From Baylisascaris procyonis (lineage: Eukaryota; Nematoda; Chromadorea; Rhabditida; Ascarididae), in contig JAZARR010000051.1 in NCBI GenBank assembly GCA_037389465.1, forward strand, positions 59,869-123,868: DNA of 64,000 bases. The letters run 5' to 3'. Shown here piece after piece: positions 26,805 through 40,236 of this stretch (positions are counted from its first letter, which is position 1; each line of letters starts with the position of its first letter). A program made the position numbers and the translations under genes. The notes under the pieces were generated by a model. That model saw only the letters and a list, made by a program, of their open reading frames with translations. It was not told the origin of the DNA and ran no database searches.

Positions 26805-29800
26805 TATAGAAGACCAATCGATAGTGACAACCCTAGATGTCGATCAGCAATTAAAATATTGGTCATTAATCAGTCATTAAAACAAAGAGAAATCAACTCT
26901 CGAGGAGTAAAAAAAAGAAATACAGTACTTTATGGCTTATAAACCCGGCATTTATATCATTTACAGCTTTTCTAGATCATCCATATTAAAGAAACTCATA
27001 GATAGGAAGCGGCTTCTAGGATACTTTCTTATGCGCCCTTTCAACGCCTCCAGAATAAACTTAGGGAATGCTTATATGGAGGAAGAAAGACTTAAGTCGT
27101 TTGCAGATTTTAAAATCTACGCATATTTATAAAAAAAAGAGAGAAAAAAAAAAGAAAAAAAGCGATCCTCATTTATTTTATGTTGAGAAGGTAAAAAACT
27201 GAAGTATGTATGGATTTTGGGGAGTGGCCGGTTGTAATTTTCGAACTTAACTTCAACTTAGATCAACCATCAAATCAACGAGTATTCGAGGAATGACTTC
27301 GGGAAAATTCATAAAGACTGAAGGGAAAGAGATACGTGAATGAGAAAATGTACGATGGGAAAAGTGAGGAAATAAGAAGGGGATATGAATGAGGAAATAT
27401 GAACTCAAACATATCAAATCATAAACACCGATAAGTATGCAAAAAAAAGGGGATATAGATAATATTGGCTCCATAAAATTTGCAAACTTTGTCATAAATT
27501 TCTATGCATTTTTCCATGATTTTATCCGCCAATGAACGTGACAACGATGCAATCCCTGAATAAAGGGCTCAAAAAATTTGCATAACAATATAGGTTACTT
27601 TTAAATATCCGTTTGCTAATATCTAGAGGGCATTACGGAAGTTAATACTATCTAATGGAGTCAAGGTAATTGCTTTGTTTCAATTGAATGCTAAAACGCT
27701 AGATTTGATAATCAACTATCAATAGCTAGATGGCACAAAGGTATCCGCAGGTATTTAACATTAATTATTAAAGAAAGGCTAATATAAACGTCTAGGGTCG
27801 AATCCTCTCTTCGGTTGAGATCGTTCCCTATTCGGCTCCCTCTGAAACACTACGATTGCCTGTAGAAAATGTAGATTCTCTAAAGAATTATTAATTTCAG
27901 GTATAAAGGTCAATTCTTTTAATATACCTGTGCAATTTCGGTTTTAAAGATTAATTAGCAAGGTGAGCACAACCGTTAGATTCAGTGATATTGTATAACT
28001 TCATACAGGAACAAGTTTTCAATGACAGGATGACGTGCATGCACTGTGCAGATCGAATAAATACTGACTGCCACACATGACAGAAACTTGCTTATGTCAA
28101 ACCGAACGAAGGAAATAGATGAATAGATGGAGTCCCATGAGTCATGAAGTCGAGATCATGACCATTAGCCTGACCTCGAGTCACTAGATCTCTTTTTCGG
28201 AGTTCTTTCAGCGATCTTTACCTATGCGTGATCATGGCAACAAATATGACTATATGACTATGATCACATCCATCCCCTCCCATCATGCTACCTTCACTTT
28301 TTTTTTTTTCAAAGGGACCAGACATCTTCAGTGCGATTAGGAACTTATAACAGGTAAATGCAACATATAAGAATATCATTTCAAATTGGCGCAGGTGTGA
28401 TGACGTCATTACAACAGCCAACAATAACCTCATTTACCGTTTATTTGTGATCTATTAGTGATCAATAATCATAGAAACTTGCCGTCTGGTAGAAATGTCG
28501 GTCACTAAGTGCAGACGGTTGTCAAATGGTATTAGAATACCAGATTTAATCATTGCCCCGAGGTTAATAAGCGTAACTTTACCGAAGATTCTTGTCAACG
28601 TTTAAAGGATAGAAAGATCATTGTTATATTGGAATGAAAACGGAAGAATAGAACAAAAAAAAATTTTTTTTTTCTGAAAGCAGTTTATTCAGTGAAGATA
28701 AAACAGGGTCAAATTAAGCGTCCCTCTCCTTCCTCCATCCCTCCGTGTCCTAGAGTTCATATGACGCCATGCCAAAACCTAATGTAACGCCAACAGAGCT
28801 TGGGAAAACTTTTGGATTCAAAAAAAATAATAAAAAATAAATGAATAAACATAAATGAACCGATGATAAATTACCTAGCAACCTGAATCCACTCACACTT
28901 CGAGCATTTAAACGGTACCTGCTGTGTGCTGACCTTCTGCGAACCAACAGTTAACAATTTGCATGAGACAAACAAAACGCTGATTTTTGCAAAAGAACGC
29001 TCTGAGACCTTCAATCAATAAACCAAAAGCTTTATATTTTTGACGGTTAAAAATTTTGAGGTTTTTTTTTGAATATATTTATATTTTATGTGAAATAAAT
29101 ATGGTGACGAATTAGAAAGGAATTGGTTGAATTGTTTTTTTAAGGTATAAAGTTTTTATATCGTTTTATGTTTTTTAATGTTTATTTCTATTTGAAAAAA
29201 ATTTTTTTTTCCGGAAAAAATGAATACTATTATTATATTTATTTCAAAAAAAAAATGTTCCATCATAGGTCATAATTCTTTTTTTTAAAATATTTTTGTC
29301 CCTTCTATTCGATATAGATTCTTCTAGTTTTTTTTTAATTTCTTTCCCAACTTGTCTTTTGCAAATTTATAAATCCTCTCAGATTCTTATTAGCGCATCT
29401 TCTTTGTGCTAGATATTGCTTCCACTTGTATTTCACATGCTCTACTCTTTTGAAAGCCTTAAAGAAAAATATATGTAATTGAATTGTAAGTATTTAAAAA
29501 GGATTTTTTGATATTTGAATTTATATTCAACAAATATTTTAACTATTAGTTTATCGAAATGCAGAGAAATAAAAGCATCGAATGTAGAAAAGAAGCTCGT
29601 GGAGCTGTTTGATAAACGAAGCACAACTTTACTCCTCTAAATCTAAGCTGGAGGAATTTTTTCAATTTCAGGATTCCCCCCCCCAAAAAAAAAAAATTCA
29701 AGAAATTTAAATACTGTCATATATTATCTATATTAATAGCAATGCACTGCGATATTACTATATCCGCATAAAAAAATTTTAATGACGTCATATCAAGTAT

Positions 29801-30130
29801 AATCAAATGATAAAAAAAATCAGCATAAAGTGATAAAGAGTAATGAAATAGAGAAAAAAATGTTAATATATAGAACAATTTGTAGAAGTGGCGGATATGA
29901 AATATGACGGTCATAATTCCCAAGTTTATAATCCGGAAAAGTGCGCAATATTGAACGTGATGAAACGAATTGAAAGACATTTAGTTTGAGCATCGATTCA
30001 CACATGAAGAGTCGCACTCAAAGTTCACGACCTCCTTGAAGAAGTTCATGACCTCGAAGATTTGCAGAAAAGATAATTTGAGTGAATACTCATATAATTT
30101 CTTGATGAAGCACACACTTTGAGCAGGAAT
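26805..30130. other. Intergenic, no supported gene
   Basis: This is the interval between the 5' end of seipin and the 3' end of the NDUFA4-like gene, both on the minus strand. Only short open frames without splice-consistent partners or recognisable domains are visible. Long A, T and C homopolymers occur near 28300, 28660 and 29676-29696. Confidence 0.6.
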
Positions 30131-32365
30131 TTATTTTTTTCCATTCCGTCGTTTTGATGCCTCTAACATTTCATCTTGTAGTTGTTCCATTATTCGACAC
30201 CTTTGATGCGATAGTCTTTTTTTATCGATCCTAGAAACCATTTCTTTATTCAATTTTGAATTTTTTTTTTTTGTTAACAAATTATTTTTTATTTTTTAAG
30301 AAGAATATTTTTATATTTATGCTTCAAAACGCATATCATTGCCCTATAATAAAAAGGCTAAATTTCTATTACGAATCTTTGGAAAAAAGTGATAATCTTA
30401 AAGCAAAATTTAATAACTAGAAAATGGCAACGGAAGAATTCAGGAAATGCTAAATGGAATCCGAATATGGAATCTAAACGGCTTCTCGAGAATCACTGAA
30501 TTTGCAAAATTTAACCAAACCTGAACGGAAAACACCTTACAAGCTTAGCCTTTTAGACATAACGGAAGTTATGCAGTAAATGATAAATGAGGAAGGCGAT
30601 GACACTTCTTTGCCTGTTTATTTCGAAGCAAAGAACTAATCAGATATTAAATAGAAATTTGTTTCAATTTTAAATTATTCATTTAATTTGTTTTCTTTCA
30701 GCATACTCATTTATGTTTATTTAATAGTTTTAATGAGAACATTAAATTTCCTTCATAAAAGAATCTAATTCCCACTTAATGATATAAATTTTTTGAAGTA
30801 TTTTAGCTGGCTTAAAAAAAATCCCTCATAATCCCTAAATTATTTATTGAAATCAACCTTTTTTATGATTAGTGAAATATTAGTTTAAATTTATAAATTA
30901 GAATGCAAAAATATATATAATCATAATAATATGGTTATTTTAGTTTCATTTATAATATTTATTCCGTTCTAAAGTTATGACTGTTCGAATTGAATTTATA
31001 AATGAGGTGGAAAAGCTTACGCAATAGTCGGTAATTTCCAATAAGTATCTCGTACACGTTCCCAATCCCATGGTGGACGTGGATTACCTTTAAATTAATA
31101 CAACTACATTTATTAGATTAAATCAACGATAATATAAATAATTTTGCAATCGTTTAGATGATTTTGAAATGTATTTCAATAGTTGTCGAATATTTTCAGA
31201 TATCTTTAAGCATAAATTATGTCAATGAATTAAAAAAATTGTTTGAAAATTTTCAATAGAAATTTCTAAAAAAATCTTTTATAATGATGGAATATCCGGC
31301 CGAATACGAAAAAATTTTTACGGTCGATTTTCACGTTTAATATACTAATTTGTGAATTATTCAATCGGTATGCAATTCATTTTTTCAACTTTTTTTTGCT
31401 TATTTTATTTTTTATCTTTTTTTATTGATTATCTTTGATAATCTTTAATGAGACGAATTGAATGTGATCATATTATTCTTATTTTGTCTATTTTTTTTCC
31501 TCTCTTCGCTATTAAGAAACGATTGCATTCAAATTATCATCAAATCTTTAATAAAGAATTAAACATATTGAAAGTTAAAATTTCAAGCAAACTTACTTCT
31601 ATCAAGCCAAACTTCCACTTTACCAAAGCTGACATATACGGTAACGCAAAGTAAAACCAAGAATATACCATAAAGCACGAATAATGGATATAATTCATAG
31701 GTTTGGCCAAGTTTACGCCATAACATCCTTAAATAGTGATTATTAATGACGTCATTTTATTTTGAATGATATTGAAATAACCTCGAAAACTTTTTTCAAA
31801 CGTTCTCTTAGAAAATCCCCCCCCCTTTTCCTCTGAAAAATAATTGATTCAATTTTAAAAGATAAGAAATTCGATCAATTTTTTCAATTTCCACACTTTT
31901 TGAAATTAAGTGACTTGAATTTGATATTCGGTGATGTGGGGAATTATTAAAACGCTATATCGGCTGAAATTTACTTAAAATTTTAGCCGATATGAAAAAA
32001 ATTCGATAGAAAAATTTAAAAAATAGAAGAATTCGAGCTCAAAAATGTTCAAAAATTAGTTGCCAAGTTTCTTTTATTCCATACGGAAAGGAACCTGATC
32101 GTATCAAATCTGAATTATGAAAATTGACGGCATCATTAAAGGACTCATACCTGGTAGGTGTATCACCAAGTTTCTGACCAACATAACGTTTATCTCGAGA
32201 CCAATCACGATCGTATTTGAAAAAACCTTGTTCCGATCGTGGTACAGATAACTGGCGAAGAGCCGGTTTTGGAGTATTTCTAGTCGTGTTTGACGGTGAA
32301 GAGCGCATAATTAACAAACGTTGAAAGACTTTCTTTGAGTTGTTGGTGAATCGCAATAATGACAT
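30131..32365 (-). CDS. NDUFA4/MLRQ-like mitochondrial respiratory subunit with a long N-terminal extension
   Basis: Four exons join in phase: 32085-32365, 31597-31727, 31021-31087 and 30131-30230, giving 192 residues. The second half matches the NDUFA4 (MLRQ, B12D) pattern. It has MLWRK, then YPLFVLYGIFLVLLCVTVYV as the single membrane segment, then VEVWLDRSNPRPPWDW (human NDUFA4: VCWDRNNPEPW), then YWKL and an IDKKRL basic stretch. In mammals this family sits with complex IV, formerly assigned to complex I. The first 94 residues are not part of normal NDUFA4 (about 81 residues). They open with a basic amphipathic SLLRFTNNSKKVFQRLLIMR, typical of a matrix-targeting sequence, and include FFKYDRDWSRDKRYVG. 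The C-terminus has a charged helix (MEQLQDEMLEASKRR). ATG 32365 lies 8 nt after an ATCTACAG acceptor, consistent with trans-splicing. Alternative: exon 2 starts G-ATG right after its acceptor, so a short NDUFA4-only product is possible. Confidence 0.75.
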
Positions 32366-33651
32366 CACTTTTGCTGTAGATTTACATTAATATGCAAATT
32401 TACATTAATATGCTGTAGATTAATATGCTAATTTATAGAGATAACAGAAATAATTGTAATGGAATAATAATTTCCACATATAAATTTCCACGTGCTATGA
32501 AGTAAACAACAATTCAAACGACAATAAAAACTAAGATTATTTTTAAAGGCGTTCATTATAAATGAAAAATATATATTAAAAAAAAAATAATAATCAAAGG
32601 AGCAGAGTTGGATTATTAATGTGCTTATGAATGATCAGAAATAATTTTTACAAAGAAACCAATGCATAGGTGAGATTTTAGATTCACTAAAAGTCGCACT
32701 TAAAGTACCATTGCTGAAATATTTGCATATGATTCGATTAGGATTCTAAAATGATCTCACAAATAATGTTGAAATATTTTAGCGTAAACAATAGCATTAC
32801 GATCACTTCGCGGGCACTTTCATATATACTAATATCCCAGTTGAATAATAATATAATACTAGTAAAATTTGGTGAGGGGAATTTAAATATTTATTCTATT
32901 AACTTATTCTATTAAGAACTAGTAACTTTATTTTTAAATTCAATATTCTTTTCACATATATTCTTTTTTTTTTAATTTGTGACAGCACTCAACTAAATAA
33001 ATTTAGCATCGATCCAAAAGCTTGATTTTAATTTTGAACCGGATTAGACCCGTCCAGGAAGTTTCGTTAACCTCACCTTATTAAGCTTGCTAATTTGCAT
33101 ATAATTTATGCAAAAACAAAATAATGACCCCAATGAAAGTGTTTTATTCGGGCGGGAATGTATACAAATCAACAATCACCGAGCAGTTGATCGCTCAAAG
33201 ATCGATTGGCCAATGTCATTTACATGCATGCCATTGCAAAATCTACCCGTCCAGCATTCGACGATTGCGATGGTCATCAGAGATAACATATTCGAGAGAT
33301 AGCAATACGCTTATACAAATTGAGAAATACTTAGAAATTTAGGAGATTTAGACGACAAATAGGGAATTAAGTGAGAGAGGATTTGTAATATCCATGCGAT
33401 ATGAATTAGATAGTAATGTAAGTAATTCGATATTAGAATTCAGATATTATTGAAAATAATATTCAAGCGGTTTATCGTTTTGCATGATATTCAATTTAAT
33501 TGGCCGGAAATTATTTTTTTCTTTAATTTTCGATCAAAAAAAATCAAAATTTTAAACCCTATCAGCGCTATAATCTGCTAGCTATCATTGCTGAATATTT
33601 CTTGAGATGCGCATATCAGCATTTATCGTTTGTTAATGTTTTTTTGGAGCA

Positions 33652-33950
33652 TACTCGATAAGCTTATCATCGAACGCATTGATAAAAGCTTATCATCGAA
33701 TGCATTGATAAAAGCTTATCATCGAATGTATTGATAAAAGCTTATCATCGAATGCATTGATAAAAGCTTATCATCGAATGCATTGATAAAAGCTTATCAT
33801 CGAATGCATTGATAAAAGCTTATCATCGAATGCATTGATAAAAGCTTATCATCGAATGCATTGATAAAAGCTTATCATCGAATACATTGATAAAAGCTTA
33901 TCATCGAATGCATTGATAAAAGCTTATCATCGAATGCATTGATAATGAAT
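33652..33950. repeat. 26-bp minisatellite, 11 copies, paired inverted GATA sites
   Basis: AGCTTA recurs at exactly 26-bp steps from 33661 to 33921. The unit core TTGATAAAAGCTTATCA carries TGATAA on one strand and its inverse TTATCA about 4 nt later, so the array holds about 22 WGATAR-type sites in convergent pairs. Copies are nearly identical, with single substitutions (GTATT, ATACATT) and slightly diverged outer copies. Confidence 0.97.
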
Positions 33951-36255
33951 ACAGTGATAAAATGCATTTTTATTTGCCATCTGCGAACTCGGCTCATATG
34001 AATTTGCCACGTGATACCACTAATCCAATATTTAATTATCATAACAAAGTAAAAAGTAAAGCACCTTTCATATCTATGTAATGAAGGAATTACTATATAT
34101 ACCACATCTATCTGAAGGTGATAATTATATAAAGAAATGATGGAAATCGCTAAATATTTTTGAAAAATTTTAACTTCTATTTGTGAAAATTTTCTTAAAT
34201 TAGTGACGCCACAATGCTTCATTCCATTTTAATCTAAGGAATTTTGTGGAATGAAATCGAATCGAACCACCTCTCTAAGTTCAGAATAAGCGTATCCTAT
34301 ATATGAGACAATACTGTGTGACAATCAATCCTAAGGAATGTCGCCACCGTAGGACCGAAATCTACTGTAGGACCGACATCGATATGGGATAACGAGGGGG
34401 ATACCGTAAAAATGCTCAGCAACAACCTAGATTTTCTGATACGCTAGACGCAACAAAATTTGGAGACAAAATGCCGTAATTCTTTGATCTTAATTTAGGT
34501 TCTTTCTTAATTTAGGCTTATATGAACACCTCTGTAACGCTACTGCAACGTATGTAACATTTGATCGACGGAATCTATGACGTCATGAAATAGAGATCAT
34601 GTGGTTATTCGGCGTTCTGATACGTAGGTGCATAATAATCAAAAATAATTAAATAATTTAATGATAATTAAAAATGTTGGTGAAGGTGAGATGGTCCGAT
34701 CGTAAATGATTCAGGGTTTATCTCTCAGCTGTTTTAGAATTAGGTAAGTGAATTATTCAAGGAATATCCAATCCAACATTGAGTCAATCATGTGTTGTGT
34801 TTTAGTACATTTTAAAGGAATTTATTCTTTTTAGGTATCATTTGAACTCATTGAACTCTACTAAACACACCTGAAAAAAACAACTAATGTGTAAAAAACG
34901 TTTCCACTACAATATTATAAGAAAACATAAACGACGATGAATAAAGATAACGAAGTAATGAATGAAAGAGTTGGCGACGTAATGATGGTCGTGAATTAAA
35001 TGGGAATTTGCCTCTCGGGAAGCATATCTGACGATGGCCATTTATCAGTGAATGACGAATATAAATAGAGCCTAAATCCTTTATCTTGCAGATTAGTAAT
35101 ACAATGCCTTGAAGATGTGCCTTGAATTGTACCTCAAAGCAATTGTGCATCTGAAGAATAAAGTGCTTTGATGGGGATTATTGGTGTACGAAATTGCTAG
35201 AGGGTTGCCCATTTTTCGGCGAATCTCGTTTGTGTGTCAAAAAAAAAACAAATGCGAAAATGAATGTATTCAAATACTTGACCTGATATATAACCATTTT
35301 CTCGAAAAAATTATCGAAAATGAGTGGAAAAACGCATCAAAACAATTGGCACGATATGCGCTTTTTGTATTTTTCTAACAAATCACTTTCATAAGTTACT
35401 AAATTACTAGCAAATTATAGACATATGAAGTAATGAGTACATTTTGAAATTGATTCGATGGCTCACGTAAACTATGCGTCTATAAAAGATTCTATATAAG
35501 CTTCCATTTAACTGATATGAAAGATATGCCCAACTTTTTTCCGCATTTATCTGTATGTAAGTTGTTTCGAAGCTGACGGAATAGTTTGAAATATGATATA
35601 GGAGCTCATCTACGATTTATATATTATCCCAGCGACTTTCGAAACTATAATTTCGCTCGTTCTCATGTTGAAAGCATCAGACAGACAGATAGACAGACAG
35701 ACGGACAAACACATACACACAAACAAATTTATTGGTATCATATGCATGGATATGACATCGACATAACGCTCTTTTGCAATGTACATTGGAAAATAAATAT
35801 GCAAAAAGAAGATACCTATCAGTGAAGCTGGAAGAATATGCGCTTTTGAATTTAAATTTAAAAAAAAAAAGGAATTGAAGCAATCAGTTGTATAAATAAC
35901 CTATAAAACATAAAAATGCGGAATATTGCCTTCATATTTAAATCAACTTAATCTTAAATGTGAATTTTTTATAGAATGCTAATTTTTGCAAATTTGATTG
36001 ATGGAAAGATATATGCAAATTTTTTTAGCAATCTTCTGTACTTATAGCCTATAAAAATTGATGAATTAATATGAATTATTATAAAATTTCATCTTTCATT
36101 GTACATAGTAACTCATAAACAGTGAAAATTTTAGCTCCAATCGTATATAATTGATCTACAAAGTTGTTATTTTTGCAGTGCATTTGTAATAGATCTGAGA
36201 GTCATTTATTCCTTTGCAATTCATTGCACATCGACAGCAATTGGGAAGAAAGCCG

Positions 36256-36261
36256 TTTATT
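36256..36261 (-). other. Polyadenylation signal of collagen copy A
   Basis: AATAAA on the minus strand about 50 nt past the stop codon of the collagen at 36311-37909. A second AATAAA lies at 36205-36210. Confidence 0.5.
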
Positions 36262-36310
36262 TTTGCACATCGTGTAGAGCATTGAAGATGCTTTTGCAGT
36301 AAATAAATGG

Positions 36311-37008
36311 TTAGTGCCGCTTGAAAAATACAGCAGAACGAGGTGGGCATGGGCAATATGCAGCGTCATTGCCAGGAAGGCCAGGGCCACCTGGCGTTCC
36401 AGGTCTACCATCTGCACCTGCAGCTCCTGGATTGCCATCTCTCCCTGGTGGCCCTTGTGGGCCGGGAGCTCCATTGTACCCACGTCCACCACTTGGCCCC
36501 GGTCGACCCGCACGTCCAGGTGCCCCATTGGGCCCCTTTGGACCTGGAGCTCCACGCCCACGAGTCCCGTTCTGTCCTGGAGGCCCTGGAAGCCCAGGCT
36601 GTCCGATACGCCCAGGGGCCCCAGCATCTCCGGCCGGTCCTGGCAGCCCAACAGGTCCCACATTTCCTGGTCTTCCATTCACACCAGGTTGTCCATTTGG
36701 TCCTGGAGGTCCAGCCCGTCCGTCGGGTCCTTGTCGGCCGGGTGGTCCAGCTGGACATTTGATGCACGACGTATCCTGAGGAGCACAAGTGACCGGAGGA
36801 TAGGTGAAGGTGTTATCCTGTCCCGGTGGTCCAGGTCGTCCAGGAGCTGAAAAGGTTCCTCAGCTTATTTTCACATAATAAATAAAATTTCAGTAGTAAA
36901 TAACGAACTGCAACTTACTTCATGACTGCATAACTTCTTTCTTGCTTTTGTTATTTGATTGCTATAGCTTTGTTATGCAAATTGCACCACTGAAATAAAT
37001 GAGTTATG

Positions 37009-37104
<96 letters not shown>

Positions 37105-37909
37105 TGTTGCATTAGCTATGTGATAATTCTCTAAATAAATCAATCATCCATATATTTCCATCACTGTTTTAATCGGATTGCAATTGCAGAAGAGTTCATC
37201 TATAGGTTTGCTTACACCACTTACTTCCATCCTGTCCAGGTGGTCCTGGTGGTCCAATTGGTCCAGGTGGGCAATTAACCTTGATTGGTTCACATTGACA
37301 GTAAGATGGCAGTCCTGCGAAAGTCTGACGCTTGGAACGGAAAATACTACTGAAAGGATTTTCACGCGGTTTGCTTGGTGGTGTGACCGCAATTTGAATA
37401 TCCATCATTTCGGCCCATGCAGAATCCGTCTCGATGCGAAACACCTTAAAGCAATAATTTCATTTTTTTTACTGATTATTAATTTATGAGCGTTATTTAG
37501 ATATCCAACTGACAAGTTGTGTAAATAATTGCGTTATAAACTTTTTGTAAATCATGTGAATTTTTCAGATATTCGGCATTTATTTTATCAAAATTAAAGA
37601 GTTAATTCTATTTATCCTTATAGTATTTCTAAGTCTTAAAATCGCATAAGATCTCAACGAATCGTTTCCGGTTTCTAATTGATTCCGGAATTGATTCTGG
37701 AAAACTTTTGCATAAATAGACACCTTAATAATTTACTCTCGGATAGTTTAACATGAAAAATAATAAATCTTCACCTGAACTCCATCGATAACCTCATCAT
37801 GTACCTCGTTGATAACATTATAGAGTGATGGTAGTACAATAAGGCATGCAAATATCGCGAATGTACTAAATGCAGCCGCAATTCCAATCACAAATTTTGT
37901 TTCGTGCAT
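36311..37909 (-). CDS. Cuticular collagen, copy A
   Basis: Three exons join in phase: 37775-37909, 37225-37444 and 36311-36846, giving 296 residues, the usual size for nematode cuticle collagens. Exon 1 (45 residues) is the Col_cuticle_N head with a hydrophobic signal-anchor ([20 protein letters not shown]) and ends HDEVIDGVQ. Exon 2 continues the head (SAWAEMM), contains the furin-type site RSKR and the cluster [14 protein letters not shown], then begins Gly-X-Y. Exon 3 holds [15 protein letters not shown], the main Gly-X-Y domain, and a short tail with CPCPPRSAV. Family role: secreted as a trimer by hypodermis, cleaved at the RxxR site, and crosslinked into cuticle. ATG 37909 is 9 nt after an ATATCAG acceptor, suggesting trans-splicing. 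Intron 2 contains a (TA)n tract. Exon 2 and adjoining intron are identical to copy B, whereas exons 1 and 3 differ. Confidence 0.95.
37010..37103. repeat. (TA)n microsatellite in collagen A intron 2
   Basis: A long TA tract about 120 nt past the exon 2 donor. Copy B has a shorter tract at the matching position (40926-40985). Confidence 0.97.
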
Positions 37910-38266
37910 CTTTCAACACTGATATATATCTCGTTGAATTTTCGTATTTATGTACGCCGCTCGAAGAGTCAACGTTTTTGTTTGTTTATGTGGAATAATT
38001 ATATTGAGTGGTGAAATTAAACTTGTTTTATGGAATAGGCAAACGACATTCAAGGTTATACAACCGTCTAAATTAAATGCGACGAGCCGTTATTTCATAA
38101 TGGATGGTATTTTTATAGATGAATAAACACGTTTTGCTCTTATTGATGCATTTCATTTAATGGGCTCCCGATTTTACAATTAAATAATGCAAATTTTTCG
38201 AAAAAAACTTGTTATTTTTGACTGTCTTTGATTGAAAAACAACATTTGATAATGGGATTAATTTTT

Positions 38267-38349
<83 letters not shown>

Positions 38350-40236
38350 TCCATTTCTATTCACTAATTTTTGCGATTTTCCGTGTTCTATGCGAATAAA
38401 CAATTTCCTGTTTTTTTTTTCTCCACTCTAAAACTATCAAACAAACATAATGCACATACATCAACGCATAAACAACGCCATAAATATTTGCCTCTCTTGT
38501 GTAAATTAACTCATCATTTAATCAAGAACGTTGATTCAATAAACGAATAGTTAACGTTCACTAAGATGTTCGTATATAAATATTTACTAACGCTTGAGTG
38601 AACACAAATGTATTCTTTGAGAATTAAACATAATATTTGAAAAAAAATAAGATATGCAAATATAGAATAATTTATGCAGAGATAATTTAGTAAATTAATT
38701 AAGATGGGTCATCATTGTGGCTTTAAACTATTGCATATTTATTGAACGGTTGGTTAGAAAATTGAATATTGCCGACAGCTGGCTGGTTATGCATATTGCG
38801 CTCTTATTTTATCAAGTGATATCGGGTGCACATTTCTTAGAAACAGATTGTTTTTTAATGAACCATCTCCATCGGCAAAAAAAGATAGTTAGAAACCTTC
38901 GCATAAAATTATAGTCCGTTTATGGGACACTTTGGGGCACGATGCCGTGACTCCGTGGGACACTTTGGGTACTCTCCAGAGTTTCATCTTCGATTATTTG
39001 CAACAAAATTTTACTATTCTCGCAATACTTAACTCACTTTTCCACTCTTTTTTTTTACCTATCTTCCTTCCAATTTGCATAGATAATCCCAAATCCAAAC
39101 TAGTCCCTTTATCTTATTAGTACTGATTAGCAAGTAGTTCTCATCAAAGTTGTACTACGATATACTTTATATAGCCTCAGACTGCTGTTCCGAAAAGGAA
39201 ATTCATTCTTTGCGTTGCTAAAAATTTGCCTTTACAATAGGCATTATAGTGGTATAACTACCGATATATGCATATATTTATGAGCGTTTATATGTCCATT
39301 AGTCTAAACGGTGATTTCAATTTCGCAACTAATGAAACTAGATAGATCAATGAAATTTTTGTTGATCTATTCTAAATCATAAAATTGCTTTCTTTACTCT
39401 AGAATTGATCGACCGGTTCTTCAGAAGATTATAGCCACAAAAATATGCTGAAAAATTTGCAGATCATTTTACGATCGATCATTTTTGATCACGAGAAAAA
39501 ACGATGCAACAAAATTTTTTATGAAGATCATATATATACTATATAAAAATTCGCCTTAAATACCTCTAACTCATTCATTTGCTGCTACTTTCTTCTTGCA
39601 ATATGGGTCTCTCTTGTTGGATGAGCTTGTGGCTCTTCGATTCATTCATTGCGTATTTTATTCTATTTCATTATAGTCGATTATGATTGAAAGTAATACA
39701 GCGATTCGCAATTTGCATTAATCGCACCAATTTCTCTAGGCAAAAGCAATTGCTTTGAAGACGATTTATATGAGTTGGTCGTTTCATGTAAAGCTTTAAT
39801 GCACTATCACATTTTCTATTATTCAATGATAATTTTTTTTTTGATACTCGTTGATTTGATCAGTGACATCGCGAAACCACAAATCGTATCAGACCTTCTC
39901 TCGTATTTTTTCATCGAACAATTTTTTTCTAAGAAATTTCAAAAAATTTGAAATTCCAGAAAAAAAAAATTCTGATCATTTTATCACGAAAAGTTTTCAA
40001 TTCTTCGATATTTTTAGAATCGTGGTATTTTTGTTTTAGAAAAAACTGAATATTTGAGGGATATTTTCACATGAAATCATACAGATATAAAGATTCTAAA
40101 ATAAAGTCTAATGAAAAGGTCTCATTTTTAGCAATTTGTTTACGATAACTGCAACGATAGATGGTTTATTGATGTGAAGATGAATATGATTAATGAAAGA
40201 GAACTGTAAAAATGTTTGTAGAGATGAAAGCAGCAT
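37910..40236. other. Interval between the two collagen genes, no supported gene
   Basis: This is the upstream region of collagen A and the downstream region of collagen B. It contains a (TA)n tract (38270-38346) and short open frames with no recognisable features. On the minus strand, AATAAA lies at 40165-40170, about 70 nt past the stop codon of collagen B, and probably serves as its polyadenylation signal. Confidence 0.6.
38270..38346. repeat. (TA)n microsatellite
   Basis: An uninterrupted TA tract about 360 bp upstream of the collagen A start codon. Confidence 0.97.

Larger units (their letters stand above)
32366..36310. other. Intergenic interval with GATA minisatellite, no supported gene
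   Basis: This is the interval between the 5' end of the NDUFA4-like gene and the 3' end of the first collagen. It holds the 26-bp minisatellite at 33652-33950, a CAGA microsatellite near 35680-35705, and AATAAA signals of the collagen transcript (minus strand) at 36256-36261 and 36205-36210. Open frames near 33.1-33.3, 34.9-35.15 and 35.2-35.4 kb have no recognisable features. Confidence 0.6.

Noticed and set aside
27797..27815. B-box-like GGGTCGAATCC
   Set aside because: No A box or cloverleaf pairing upstream.
33108..33342. Two overlapping plus-strand frames of 64 and 72 codons
   Set aside because: No family resemblance, no splice partners, not supported.
34884..35150. 88-codon minus-strand open frame
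   Set aside because: No recognisable features; size is expected by chance.
36202..36850. Long alternative frames on both strands over collagen exon 3 (same at 40140-40795)
   Set aside because: Shadows of the Gly-X-Y repeat; the annotated frame has the Gly periodicity, cysteines and splice phase.
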